A DNA stretch of 64,000 bases from Allacma fusca (Eukaryota > Arthropoda > Collembola > Symphypleona > Sminthuridae), in assembly GCA_947179485.1 (NCBI GenBank), contig OX359246.1, positions 36,373,632 through 36,437,631 on the forward strand, given 5' to 3'. A model generated the notes under the pieces. The model was not told the origin of the DNA. It worked only from the letters and a program-made list of their open reading frames with translations, and searched no databases. This document shows, in pieces, positions 12,080 to 23,868 of this stretch (within the stretch, counting starts at the first letter, position 1; each line of letters starts with the position of its first letter). The translations under genes and the position numbers were made by a program.

Positions 12080-12859
12080 CTACCAAAAGAAGGGACTTGG
12101 GCGATAATAAGGTCTTCGATAGAAATACGGCGAGTATCTGTTCCATCCACTACCTGCAAAGGGGTACATTTAAAATGACGGCTGTTCATAAGTTTATGAA
12201 CACAATATTTTTACTGAAGGTTAAATAATTATTTAAAATCGCATATATACAACACAAACACACTCGACCTCAGGAAACTCGATCACACGTTATTGACCTT
12301 ACAGGATTGCTGCAGTATAACTTACCATATCTGCGGAAACCTCCAGGGTACCGGTGTCCGTACCTTGGACCAGTTGGAACAAAGAATCTTGCTCCTACAT
12401 AATTACCTGAAAAGCCAGCACCCATTTTTAACGTCACTAAACTGAAACAAATCCTGAGTGATTGATTTGACACATTTTAAAAACAATTAATTACTACAAA
12501 TATTCCGTCCAACTTACGCATCATCGATTCTAGCAAGGCTTCTTCATCGTCTGTCAATTCCCTGCTTGATTCCTCTGATGTCAAATAATCCGTGTTACCC
12601 TCCGTCGTCTGCTCCAGGTTTTCCTACAAAATTTTAAAATATAAAGAATTCAATACACACTTAGGCAAATATTCTCATTATTATAATTTCTTCACTAACG
12701 TGTGTCCATTATCTCATACTCTCTCATAGCTAGTACAAAAATGTCTATTGAATAAGGGTTGATTTTTACCGTAACGTTTTCTTGGCTGGCAGGGGCTGCT
12801 ACAACCGCTGTGGCTACCAAAATTAGCAAAGCTAATTTTAATAAAAAATTTGAAGCCAT
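12080..12859 (-). CDS. Candidate Tyr/Gly/Arg/Pro-rich cationic secreted peptide precursor
   Basis: Four exons (12770-12859, 12518-12623, 12326-12436, 12080-12153) join in phase to give 126 residues. Residues 1-22 are a signal peptide (LALLILVATAVVAA). Residues about 31-65 are a Glu/Asp-rich pro-region ending ...ALLESMM. The remaining 61 residues are cationic and rich in Gly, Tyr, Arg and Pro, with segments such as PRYGHRYPGGFRRYG and YFYRRPYYRPSPFFW at the C-terminus. No cysteine occurs in the mature part. This composition is typical of Gly- or Pro-rich arthropod antimicrobial peptides, but also of cuticle or silk-like proteins. The acidic pro-region, secretion signal and location 2 kb from a gene of the same plan favour a defence role; this is inference. 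The acceptor of exon 3 was chosen by phase (the nearer CAG would give a stop). Confidence 0.7.
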
Positions 12860-12931
12860 TTTGGCCGAGCTAAAAATTGAAGTTGAATCCACGTGTCTCT
12901 CAAAACTTTGTGGAAATTTATAATCGCACTC

Positions 12932-12939
12932 ATTTTATA
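12932..12939 (-). promoter_or_regulatory. TATA box of the 126-residue peptide gene
   Basis: TATAAAAT on the minus strand lies about 75 bases upstream of ATG 12859. A second weaker TATA-like run lies closer to the ATG, so the exact start of transcription is unclear. Confidence 0.5.
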
Positions 12940-14638
12940 CTTATCCATATTTCAACAAGTGAAATGTACATTGTTAATATTATCCATTGGAAAAAAATAT
13001 TACAAAAAATTCAACACTGTTCCATATAATGCATAACTCAAGTTTGCAATATTCTCCAGGCATTTCTTTCAATACAACAGCTGTCGATTCCTTATATAGC
13101 GAAACAACATAAGTGTGTGCTGCATCAGTTGGAATTCACCAGAATTGACACCGGCTGAATCCGGAGTAGTAGTGTTAATATATTTCTTTAATTTAAATAA
13201 TAAAAACGCAGCCATCATCATTTAAATATCTATAATAAATTATTTATTCATTATAAAAATTATTGACACATTCCAATCCCTACAATGTTCGTTTTTATGC
13301 TGAAACTAGCATACTGCTCGTATAATTTTTGTGCTCTTAATGTTAATTTTGTAGAGACAGTGTACTGTCCGCTGTGATGAATGAAAGAATGCGCTTGCAT
13401 TGCCAGTGCATAGTGCATCAATGTTATGAGTCTTTTTTGTATACACAAAAAAAAAATAAGGAAGAAATGTACGAAAGAATTGTAAGTCAATGAAAATGTC
13501 CCCCTTCATATTTATAACTTGCCCTTATATGCATGTATTTCTGAGTATTCTTCAAACTTAACGACTCATCACTCCGGATGTGGCCTTATGGAGATTAAAG
13601 TGCGGAGTCGAGCGTCCCAGTGTGAAAAGTACATGATTTTTACTGTGCTATCTATACACAAGTGTAAACATTCTTGTATCAACAAAGCATGATTAAACCT
13701 CATGGTCATGGCTTCGAATTTTTTTTCTAGATGATTTTGTCACTTGGTCTGAAATCAGGTAGAGCATGGAGGAATACAGCTCTCCATCTATTACATAGAC
13801 CGGGTTTGATCGCCTACAAATTATACACGTGAATATATTTTGACAATCAATTTTCTACACTGTCGTAATCTTTAGCGTTGAGGATACTATATAGTTTCGA
13901 GAACAAAACACAATAACCAGCTCTAAAGAATATTATCGGGAAATACAAATATCTACTTAAGGCTTTGACTTCATTTGTACTAACTACAAGTGTAAGTTTC
14001 ATTTATACCTTTTTGAAAATAAGCTTGTACTTGTAAATTATAATACCAAAAGTGATTGATTACAGAATACAAGTTAAACTATCTCAACTGCTATGGAGTT
14101 TACTCATGACGTCACAATAGCTTTACTATATTTTAACTCATTGTAAGAATATTTATACAGGCTTATAAATATATCCACTTTAATATATATGATTGCATAA
14201 TTCCCGTCAGTATAAGTGCAAATGTAGCTATGTACATAAAATTGTGCTCAAATATAATTAACCTTCTTTGTTGATTGAAAGCTTGTTGAGATTATTTGTC
14301 CAGCATGAAGATTATATGAAGTTTTTACGTATGTATATGTGCTATACATTGGCACATAATACACAAGCATTGCACATAATACACATTTAAACATACATAA
14401 ATATATTTTCTTGTGAAGCTTTTCACCCTAGGATTGCGCATGTAGGGAGTAAATGTTCTGTAGCTTTGTGTACTAAATCATAGAAATGCATGTAATTGTG
14501 TGAGATAAAGTTATGGAGGTATAATCTTTAAGATAAAAAATCAATCTCTTGTTCAAAGTCACTAGGAATTAATTTTTTCCCATTGCAATACAGTGTGCTT
14601 CATTCAACTTGAAAATTGATTTTCCAGAGAAAAACGCC
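12940..14638. other. Intergenic, no gene recognised
   Basis: AT-rich spacer between the divergent small-peptide gene (-) and the SDR gene (+). Short open frames on the minus strand near 13260-13509 lack motifs and splice partners. Confidence 0.5.
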
Positions 14639-16108
14639 ATGGAATTCCTTTATATTGCTACCTTGGCCGTTGTGGGCTTTTGGGCATTCCGGTCAATATT
14701 GAGGAAATTTTGGGGAACTGCAGATCGTGGGAATGAGGAAGATGCTACAAATAAAGTGGTCGTAATTACGGGAGCCAACTCCGGCATTGGAAAGGCTACA
14801 GGTATAAGGCTCTGTATTTGAGGCTAAAATTAAAGACAAATAAAGTAATATTTATTTGTTGAATTTTTGGAAATATGTTTAAAACAAAATTCTACTTGTT
14901 TAAATCCATAGCACTGGAAATGGCCGAGAGAGGCGCTATCGTTGTGATGGCTTGTAAGGATATGGATGAGGCCAATGCTGCCATTATTAATATTCGAAAA
15001 ACCACTGGAACTGGAAGGCTGGTGAGTTTTTTGAATCATCAGCAGCTACATATGTATATATAACCAAATTTGCGAAGGAAATTATAATGTGAGAATTTAT
15101 TCTTATTAAAATTTTGATTCTGAATACAGATCCCAATGAAAATAGACCTAGCGTCATTAGACTCAGTCCGTCAGTTTGCATCAGACTTGTCGAAGAAATT
15201 TGATAAAGTTGACATTCTCATCAACAACGCCGGGGTTCTTGTGTCCGGGAAATTGCAGCAAAAAACTCAGGAAGGGTTTGAAATTAATTTTGGTGTGAAT
15301 CATCTTGGACACTTTTTGCTCACAAATTTACTCTTGGATTCTCTTAAGAAAGCTGCCCCTAGCCGGTATGAACCATGTGCAATAAAAAATAATCTACTTT
15401 TTTTTGTATTGCTCTAACAAATCTATTCAAAACTCAACTTAGCTTACTTTTTAGAATTTTTTGGTAAAACTGAATTTTTCATATTTTTGAGCAGAATCGT
15501 CACTGTGAGCTCCGATGTCCACCTCAAAGGCCTCATCGATTTTAAAGACTTGATGGGGGAGAACCAACGGGGAACGAGGAACCCAATTAAGAACAAACAC
15601 TATGCTAATTCCAAATTGGCCAATGTTCTGTTCAGCTTTGAGCTCGCTCGGAAACTCTGGGGAACAAATGTTCAGACGTACTGTGCCAGTACGGGACTAG
15701 TCAAAACTAAGATTGTCAAGATTCCCTTCCCTTGGAGAATTTTCTCATCTTTGATCCAGCGCATATTTTTTAAAACACCTCAGGAAGTTAGTAACAAATA
15801 TTTATAATTAACTTTTCAGGCAAATTTAGTAGATTGTGAGATTGGCAAAACCCCCAATTTTGAACCATTATCCTGATGGAAATAATACAAGGGGGAGACA
15901 TTTTAAAAATTATTATTATTCTAACTTTTAGGGCTGCCAAACTGTACTCCACTGTGCTCTTTCCAAGCAATGTCGTTATGAAACTGGTGAGATGTACCAG
16001 CATTGTAGAAAATGGCTACCAGAAGATCGGATCCCTATAAGGAGAGAAGTAGCGTCGAGGCTCTGGACCGTCAGTGAAGAACTTGTTGGTCTGAAGAAAG
16101 ACAAATAA
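14639..16108 (+). CDS. Retinol dehydrogenase 11-14-like SDR
   Basis: Five exons (14639-14801, 14912-15021, 15130-15365, 15495-15786, 15932-16108) encode 325 residues, the usual size of RDH11-14 proteins. An N-terminal hydrophobic helix (3-16) would anchor it in a membrane. The cofactor loop TGANSGIG is at 44-51, NNAG at 123-126, the catalytic serine at about 175-176 and YANSK at Tyr206/Lys210. The block VNHLGHFLLTNLLL is typical of this subfamily. It would oxidise or reduce retinoids or other lipophilic alcohols and aldehydes with NADP(H); the substrate cannot be told from sequence. The ATG at 14639 is the first true methionine in the frame. It belongs to a different SDR subfamily from the DHRS7-like gene at 283-2677, so the two are not recent duplicates. 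Confidence 0.92.
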
Positions 16109-16641
16109 TATTTATTTAGGATCATCAGGTTTTAGTTCCTGTGGTGTCTGCAGGTCATCATCTTGAGAGCTGAGAATTGTACAGATATTCTGTCACTCGT
16201 ACTATTTGTTACTAACGGATAACAATTATTATTGAAGTGAGGAATAAACTTTTAGGATTATTTGAATGAATATTTGTAGACTTTTTCCTTGCGGCTTAGA
16301 ACCTGGTACGTTACCCATAAGTGCTGATATGAACCAAATGCTATTTTGACCTAGTAAGCTGACTACAGTATGTAGGTATAGATAAGTTAAAAAATCCGAC
16401 CTGCCATCGAGCAATCTCGAGCTATTAATTTTATAATATATGCCAGAGAAGTCACAATGACTAATGGACAATTAATCATAGTTATTGACAAAATGTCCTC
16501 AAAATAAATGATTAACAAATTTATAGTATATAAAGACATTTAAATACAACGCAGTGTTGGGTGTAATAACCCGGACGATGCATTCCCCAATTTTATGCCC
16601 TTGATGACTAAATACACTTATTTTCAGGAAAAACTCCAGAG
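16109..16641. other. 3' flank of the SDR gene, no gene seen
   Basis: An AATAAA at 16243-16248, about 135 bases after the SDR stop, is a likely polyadenylation signal. Nothing else is supported before the triplicated block begins at about 16642. Confidence 0.55.
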
Positions 16642-16856
16642 ATGATTAATGGGAGGTCTGACTTGTGTCATAATTAAAACTCCAGTTCTGCATTGTGCAC
16701 CTCAACAAACAGAATTAAAATGTTCTTTCTAAAAGGAAGACCTACACAAAGAATTGGGAATGTCAAGCATTACAATTAGTATATTAGAATAGCAATAAAT
16801 TTGCGAACTGGGCTAGAATTTGGTAGAAATTATCCTCAAAGTGGCAAAATTTTAGG

Positions 16857-16864
16857 TATAAAAG
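16857..16864 (+). promoter_or_regulatory. TATA box of the secreted Cys-rich gene, unit A
   Basis: TATAAAAG lies 100 bases upstream of the ATG. Identical boxes are at 23769 (unit B) and 30741 (unit C), so all three copies keep their core promoter. Confidence 0.65.
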
Positions 16865-16956
16865 CTGGCAAAGTTAGAATAACTCACTCATATTGAGAAT
16901 AGGATTTGCATGGTCACAGAACCTTGTCACCTGTCCAGAGTAAATACTAGCGCATA

Positions 16957-17543
16957 ATGAATTCCAAAATTGTTATTCTTCTAACTGTACTTTCTTCGGT
17001 CGCTATCGGAATTACTGATGGATTTTGGAATAAACCAGCAAGGAGTAAGTTTTCAGGAATTTGACATATTAAAAATGTAAACAGTACACACATTATTACA
17101 GAATACTGTCGAATAATAATAATTTTATACTGTAGACGGAAAGTCCTGGTCTTGCTGTAAGAACGGTCCAAAAAATTTCAACACCACTGATGGCGGATGT
17201 AAACAAATTTGCACCTGTCCACAAATACGGAATAAATTTTTCTTTAAAAGAAATAAACATCCAGTAGCAAAATGCCAGCCGAGTAAGTTTACACAAGCTC
17301 ATGAATTAAGTTATATCATTAAATAATAATATAACCAAAAGTTATTAATTAATTCTAGAATTTTGTGATCCTAACCCGGGAGTAGTTCCACCATCATCTG
17401 AACCAAAAGATGAGGAAACCACAAGTTTAACAACCAATGCAATTTCGTCTTCAACTGTATCCAGTACAACTGCCACAACTGGAAAAACGATCACTTATGA
17501 GTCCACTCATGCATCTCCAATTACTGTACCTCTAGGTGTGTAG
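16957..17543 (+). CDS. Small secreted Cys-rich protein with Ser/Thr-rich tail, copy A
   Basis: Three exons (16957-17044, 17136-17282, 17359-17543) encode 139 residues. Residues 1-20 are a signal peptide (MNSKIVILLTVLSSVAIGIT). A compact cysteine-rich region follows (Cys 36, 37, 51, 55, 57, 76, 81; pattern CC...C...CTC...C....C), then a Pro/Ser/Thr-rich tail from about 88 to the end that could be heavily O-glycosylated. Seven cysteines is an odd number, so one may be free or used for dimerisation. I do not recognise the family. An AATAAA at 17593-17598 lies 50 bases after the stop. The gene converges on the Reeler/cytochrome b561 gene of the same unit. It could be a defence, cuticle or mucosal protein; none is supported over the others. 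Confidence 0.75.
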
Positions 17544-17599
17544 CGGGGGTAAAAGTATACAAAAAAAGTCTATTCATTAACAATTAATTTACAATAAAT

Positions 17600-18278
17600 T
17601 CGATTGTCATCGTAGAATAGTACACAACAGTAGAATAGCATCACATATGACGAAACTTAAATGTAACTAGTTCCTAAGGGAATTCTTTCATATTAGTTTA
17701 ATGGCAGAATTAATAGTCAATTATTGACCAATCCAGAAAAAGTTACAAGCATTGAAAATGAAATAAATTAACAAAGGCCCTCAGATTGCGCTCGAAGAGA
17801 CCCAACACTCAATTTTGAGGTATAGTACTATTTAGTAAAATATTAAGTAAATTTACTCTACATGCTGTGTCACCATAGTCATAACAGTATAAAAATACAA
17901 TAATTAATAATACAAAATTTAATAATTATTACAACAATGGGAATAGACTAGTTAAAGATTTATTTACGAAGGATCAGGAGGATACGAAAGGAGCAGCCAT
18001 GAAACCATAATTATAATTATACATGAGCAAATAATAATTCCAATACATTTCTAGCAGAGAGCAAAAATAAAACAAGTTATAGATACCTTAAGTAGAGTAA
18101 AATAAAATGTATAAATTGTGGTCAGTAAATTAAATAAATACAATGATCAATTTAAGCAGCTAAGATCCTTAGAACTAACAATAATTCTCCTCACATAAAA
18201 ACCTATCTGAGCCAATATTTCAAACTCTGCTGTTCTTAAGGCAATTGCAATCAATCAATCATTCATCGACATCGAAAA
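17600..18278. other. Convergent intergenic spacer of unit A
   Basis: The spacer lies between the two convergent genes. A minus-strand AATAAA (TTTATT at 17959-17964) could end the cytochrome b561 transcript. No coding signal. The same spacer recurs in units B and C. Confidence 0.5.
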
Positions 18279-21200
18279 TTAAGCTCGAGGTAACGACAAT
18301 AAACTGTCCCACATCCCGTCCCTGAGTGTACAGTTGAACTTGTTATACATGGGCTCAGTGGTGGTAATTTTCCGATCAAAATCCAGAATAACAGTATCAT
18401 CATACTTCCAAATGCAATTTATACAGGCGTTCGAGACAATAAGTCCAACGTAGCCTCCTTTAAAACCCATAAGTAATACCATAACCAGTGTGATTATGAC
18501 CATGACCGCCAGCAAGGCCAGGCGTGGGATCATCATTGGGACCGGTATTATCACTTTGACGGCTTCAATAACAGGAAACAACTTCCGTCCCGGTTTGAGA
18601 GCGTTCCCCGCGTCCATCAGAATTTGCAACACCATCCCAACAATCCAAGCGATTAAACTGATGATCATTATAATTGATGTGTACAGGACCACGTCGAAGC
18701 AAGCCGTCGAGAAGATGACAGCTACAACTGTGACAATAGAAATATATTAATTAATGAGGCAATTATTTAAGTGCGTTCATCCTTCAAGTCTAGGGGTCAT
18801 CTTCTACAATGATCAGCTTACATGATATCAAAATGCTGAGATAACCAATAACGGCATGGAGAATGATCACAATCATCCTCAACATGGGAGCAGATGGACG
18901 AATTGGTCCAGTCATGCATTCCACATGTAGTAGGGCGACTGCAACAGCACCCACAATCTTATGCACCCAAATCAGTTGGACCCTCTTCGTTTCAATGTCA
19001 ACTGCCGCTTCATCAGTGGTCTCACGCCCCGGTTGACACAACACCAGAACTATATGGTTGGGAGTAGTAATAGCACTAATAATTAATTATTATTAACTTG
19101 TAGCCACACTGTGTTTTTGAGACAGTACTTTAGCCTAAAAATGCATCATATACTCTAACACTATAGACCCCCCTATAGGTTACATCGTCGGCATCGTGTA
19201 ATCCTAACACATATGATTGATTGGCTAAAAGCAAATATCACCTAAACCGATGTACACCGCACCCTTTGCAGCATGAGACAAAGCAAAATGTGCCTGAAAT
19301 ATACAAAATCCAGATTAAATAATCAAAGGTAATTAATAGTTTAACTGAAAATAAGTGTACTTCTCACATAATAATTCCACTTGAAGGATATTGCAAGCTC
19401 TGAATATGCGTTAGAAATTGTTTTAAAGATTATATTATTTTAAAAAATACCCAGAGCCACCATCCAACCAGCAAACATCCCCCTCCGGTTTCCTTCAGAT
19501 ATCTTGCTACATGAATGGTAACGACTCCGAGGGCAATCATCCCGAAGATCATGGCAACCCCATGGACCCTTCTTACTTTCTAATTGTACAAAAAAAAATA
19601 AACAATTAAGGTCTTAACTCAAATTTTGACATAAGAGAAACGACAGTACTAACATTGTCAGGAAAATAGTTACAATTAAATTACATAGGTTCTTCTAATG
19701 AGTCTTTTGTAGGCCTCACGAGTAAAGCTATTGTCATCCTCATCACAGGGCGTACAGACTTCACTATTTCCCTTTCCAGGTTGGGTGCCTGATGACCCCG
19801 CCACATTTGCGGGATCTAGATAGTCACATTTGCTTCGTGGTGGCCATTTACAGACTTTATTTGACATAAAATTTCCCGTGTCTCTAAAGTCACTATGAAA
19901 TTTTGCTTTCGAGGCCAATATACAGTCATCGTATCCGCGTAAGTATGTCAGATCGTTTTTTTCACCGTTCCCAGCATTTTGGAAATCAAATTTTTCAACG
20001 TGACAAGAAAATTGATTGTAAAAGTCCACGTGGTAGGGATAAGGCTGGAAAGGAATAAAAGGTTTTAGACAAAATAAAAATAAAAATAATCATGGAAAGT
20101 CCAATAACATATCGTCGGCTAAATTCTAAAAGGTACCATTTTCATTTGCGAACCCGTTTAAAAAGCATAGGTTGCGAAATGAAAATGGTACTTTTTCGAA
20201 TTTAGCCAACGATATGATATCCGTCATTACCATCCCGTCTATGGAATCTGAAATAAAAGAGAACCTTGGAATTAATTAATGGTTACAGAGATGTTCGTCA
20301 TTACCCACCCGAATCAATCAAAAGACCTCATACATCAGAGGTCATTAATTCTATCATTTAATCACAATTCATTCAAAAATGCGGGATTTGAAGCCGTACC
20401 AAGAAATACATGATCAATTACTGACGTCTTCCCCCAAGAATTATCTCCTTGTAGCGGGACCATCAGAAACCTAGCGATGTATGTAGAAACATATTATTCA
20501 ATATTGGCTCAACTTACAATTTAGAGGGTGGGCCTAGGTTCATAAAAACATATTTTTTAACCCTGCAGAGACCAACCTATTACCACGCTGTCCAAAAACT
20601 TCCAAAACAGAATTAAATTTAATTTCCTGAGTACACAGTTCAATTCACAACCTTGAAAAAAATGGTATGTGTTCATCACTATTTTGTTAACACTCAGGTC
20701 AAGTTTCGTGTCCCCAACTTTCGTCAATTTTGAATAAAAAAATAAAATGTGGGACAACTTTAGCATCTTAGGCGCCATTTACAATGTAAAGCATACGGCA
20801 GCATTGAACACATTAGGGCCCGAAACAAATTACTTCCGTCAGATCACGGGTTCGCGTACAACTCGATGCAAATTATTTTGGGTCAATTTGAAGATCTACA
20901 CAACTAAAAAAACCGGAGAAATACAAATTACAGACAAAATTATATATTACATATTTTATAGATATTATGTATAATATTTTGTATATATAATATTAATATA
21001 ATATATTTATATATATATTTATATTGTTTAGGTTTTTTTATATATATAATTATAATATATTGTATATATAATATATATATTTATATTGTTTAGGTTTTTT
21101 TATGTATATAATTATAATATATTGTATATATAATATATATATTTATAATTTTTAGGTTTTTTTATGTATATAATTATAATATATTGTATATATAATATAT

Positions 21201-23038
21201 ATATTTATAATTTTTAGGTTTTTTTATGTATATAATTATAATATATTGTATATATAATATATATATTTATAATTTTTAGGTTTTTTTATGTATATAATTA
21301 TAATATATTGTATATATAATATATATATTTATATTTTTTAGGTTTTATATATAATTATAATATATTATATATATAATATATATATTTATAATTTTTAGGT
21401 TTTTTTATGTATATAATTATAATATATTGTATATATAATATATATATTTATATTTTTTAGGTTTTATATATAATTATAATATATTATATATATAATATAT
21501 ATATTTATATTTTTTAGGTTTTTTTATAATTATAATATATTGTATATAATATATATATTTATATTTTTTAGGTTTTATATATAATTATAATATATTATAT
21601 ATATAATATATATATTTATATTTTTTAGGTTTTTTAATAATTATAATATATTGTATATATAATATATATTTAATATGTATTTATATATATATTACATATA
21701 TATTATGTATTAATTGGTACAGATGAATTTGTTGTCAAGATAATGTGTATATGATCCCTGCTAAGAAAATTAACATTGGACAGAGTGGTAATATGTTGGT
21801 CCACCCAACCAAGCACTTTTGTTGGTCACTGCAGGGTTAAAAGGATATCAACATAATTCTCTGATCAGAAGAAACGCTCAAATACCGGAACATTTTAAAG
21901 CATTTAAAATGGGGATACAACCTGATACAAGGAACATCGAAAAAAAATACATGGGATATATAAAAATAAAAGGATTAGCCAAAGAATTTTTAAAGACCAA
22001 CATGAATTGAACCAATTCGAATTTCCGACATGTGATATCCAAGAATCTGTAGTTCATGTGAAAGCTGGAGATTCCTTCGGTGCCCAGCTTGTTGGCATAT
22101 GCGTAGACATTGGGATGCTGTGGGGAATCAACATACCTGTATTATTATATCATCTTATATTTTTATTATTTATTTTAGAAAAATCCTTTTTATTTTCAAT
22201 TCCTACAAAATGGCAAAAGACTATAGGGACAAACTCGTAGATGAAGATATGAGCGTCTTCGGCAAGGAATGGCAGCCGCATTTCCTCCCAGCTCTAAAGC
22301 TTTACCCTTTTTGGCCGCTGCCAGATTCACACCATCCCCGCAATCCTTACAGCCAAATTCCAGGTCAAAATTTCCATAGGCCATGCCATAGGGAGCAACG
22401 TTTGCTTGGACGAGTAGCCCCTTCAGGGGTACTTTCGTTGGGACGTGAATATGTATCCACTGTCTCAGATATTGGAAGATACTCCACCTTTCTATGGGCA
22501 GTAGATTGGTTTTTATGCGGAAAAAATTCACCTGTTAAATCAAAACAATCATTATTGACATAATCCATTAGGCGAATGCTAGTTGTGAGAGACAGGCTCA
22601 TTGTCAGTTTTGTCCCGTACGTTATCAATGTATTTTCCAACTGGGCAGGAGGGACACTTTGACCTTGTAGCCGTTGGTGTTTGTGTTAGCAGATTTCCCA
22701 GGATTGATGCTCCTTGCGCAAGATCATTTTGATACTCTACCAGGGTATCCACTGTTGACAATAACCAGAAGTTTCAGGGTCGAATATTAAATATAATGTC
22801 AAATATGTTATACATTCCTTATATGTATGGTCGATGTTTACTAAAATCTTCTTTTATTTTGAAGAAAACTCGTAGGGAAATGGGCAAGGAAAAAGGATAA
22901 CGTACCTGTGAGACACCATGGATACGTTCTCTTTGTGGCTTCAGGAGCTTCAGAATTTACTTCAGGGAGGAATGGAAGGGTCCCATAAAACAGGGCAAGT
23001 AGCCAAATGATACTGCAGTTCCCGATTGAAGATCCCAT
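18279..23038 (-). CDS. Reeler/cytochrome b561 protein, ferric-chelate reductase 1-like, copy A
   Basis: Twelve exons join in phase to 656 residues (human FRRS1 is about 592): 22906-23038, 22621-22751, 22235-22531, 22030-22117, 20518-20533, 20400-20470, 20231-20247, 19685-20044, 19451-19579, 19242-19293, 18822-19049, 18279-18727. Residues 1-29 form a signal peptide. Exon 3 resembles a Reeler domain (VPLKGLLVQANVAPYG and a paired CKDC). Exons 4-8 form a Cys-rich region where a DOMON domain is expected but not clear. The rest is a cytochrome b561 core with heme-ligand-like His377 (HGVAMIFG), His416 or 421, His461 (VHKIVGA) and His496 (HAVIGY), plus two extra helices. The family moves electrons across membranes, from ascorbate to ferric iron. 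Exons of 16 and 17 bases are tentative. A piggyBac-like element and a MITE lie in introns. Confidence 0.8.
20112..20212. mobile_element. 101-bp TA-flanked MITE, unit A
   Basis: This near-perfect hairpin starts TCGTCGGCTAAATTC and ends GAATTTAGCCAACGA, flanked by TA. Unit C has the undisturbed site (AACATATGATATCC around 33990), which proves insertion with a TA duplication, as in Tc1/mariner-type MITEs. Copies also occur at 27022-27122 and 37349-37449. Confidence 0.93.
20561..21836. mobile_element. piggyBac-like non-autonomous element, unit A
   Basis: Ends CCCTGCAGAGACCAAC and (complement) CCCTGCAGTGACCAAC match at 15 of 16 positions and are flanked by TTAA (20557-20560, 21837-21840), the piggyBac target. 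Unit C keeps a single TTAA at 34337-34340 with continuous flanks, i.e. the empty site. More than half of the 1,276-bp interior is an AT-rich minisatellite. No transposase is present. Confidence 0.93.
20980..21680. repeat. 62-bp AT-rich minisatellite, unit A
   Basis: About eleven tandem units, each containing a TTTTTAGGTTTTTTTA core and a run of TATAATATATTGTATATATA. Full units are 62 bp and some are shortened to about 55. The array lies inside the piggyBac-like element. Unit B has one more unit. Confidence 0.9.
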
Positions 23039-23868
23039 CTTGAGAGGGACAATTTTGAAGCTGTTAAAAAAATTATATTTTCAAATATAATTAGGCATCT
23101 GTTCAAGTAAGAGCGTTTAGCATAGTATATGCGCCGTCGATATCGAAAATCTCAATAAATAAAAAAAATGATGGTATTCCAAATCACAACCCAGATTGAA
23201 TATTCTTCGGTTGAAGCCGAAGCCCAAGCGCCTGCATACTACCTCCGATGCAATGAACGTATCGAATCGATTTAAAAGGCTTAGACCACATCGAATTCAC
23301 ACGCAATCGCAGCTACTCACAATCAGACGGCGTTGCTCCAGCTTCGTATTCATAGTATCATCGTTTCGTTGGAAATGAAAATGAATCAGAATATATTTAT
23401 TTTTATTGGCGCAAAATCAACTTTTTAAGTAAGTACTTGGTAAGTACTTACTTCACGCCCTATTTAATATACTCTTTCTAATAACAAGACATGAAATGAA
23501 GGTCAAGCAACCCGTTGGAGTTCCGTACGAGGTTGATAAAAATAATGACATGAATGATTAATGGGAGGTCTGACTTGTGTCATAATTAAAACTCCAGTTC
23601 TGCATTGTGCACCTCAACAAACAGAATTAAAATGTTCTTTCTAAAAGGAAGACCTACACAAAGAATTGGGAATGTCAAGCATTACAATTAGTATATTAGA
23701 ATAGCAATAAATTTGCGAACTGGGCTAGAATTTGGTAGAAATTATCCTCAAAGTGGCAAAATTTTAGGTATAAAAGCTGGCAAAGTTAGAATAACTCACT
23801 CATATTGAGAATAGGATTTGCATGGTCACAGAACCTTGTCACCTGTCCAGAGTAAATACTAGCGCATA
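23039..23868. other. Junction region between units A and B
   Basis: This holds the upstream region of the cytochrome b561 gene of unit A, the A/B join at about 23553, and the promoter of the next secreted-protein gene (TATAAAAG at 23769-23776). A short palindrome (AAGTAAGTACTTGGTAAGTACTTACTT) lies near 23427-23453. No gene. Confidence 0.6.

Larger units (their letters stand above)
16642..23553. repeat. Tandem duplication unit A (6,912 bp)
   Basis: The first of three head-to-tail units, starting at ATGATTAATGGGAGG and ending at ...AATAATGACATGA. It contains the secreted Cys-rich gene, the Reeler/cytochrome b561 gene, a 101-bp TA-flanked MITE and a TTAA-flanked piggyBac-like element. It is almost identical to unit B over its length, differing by scattered substitutions, a 2-bp indel at about 17129 and one 62-bp minisatellite unit. 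Confidence 0.95.

Noticed and set aside
20747-20974. Open frames within the piggyBac-like element
   Set aside because: They are too short for a transposase, have no DDE motif and disappear with the element in unit C.
20980-21680. CRISPR-like regular repeat array
   Set aside because: The units are contiguous AT-rich minisatellite copies with no unique spacers, inside a eukaryotic transposon.
22099-22563. 154-codon plus-strand open frame (and its copies at 29071 and 34620)
   Set aside because: It is antisense to the Reeler exon, which has phase-consistent splice sites and mostly silent changes between units in its own frame.
23196-23378. 60-codon basic open frame present in units A and B
   Set aside because: It lies in the upstream region of the genes, lacks motifs, and is shortened by indels in unit C.
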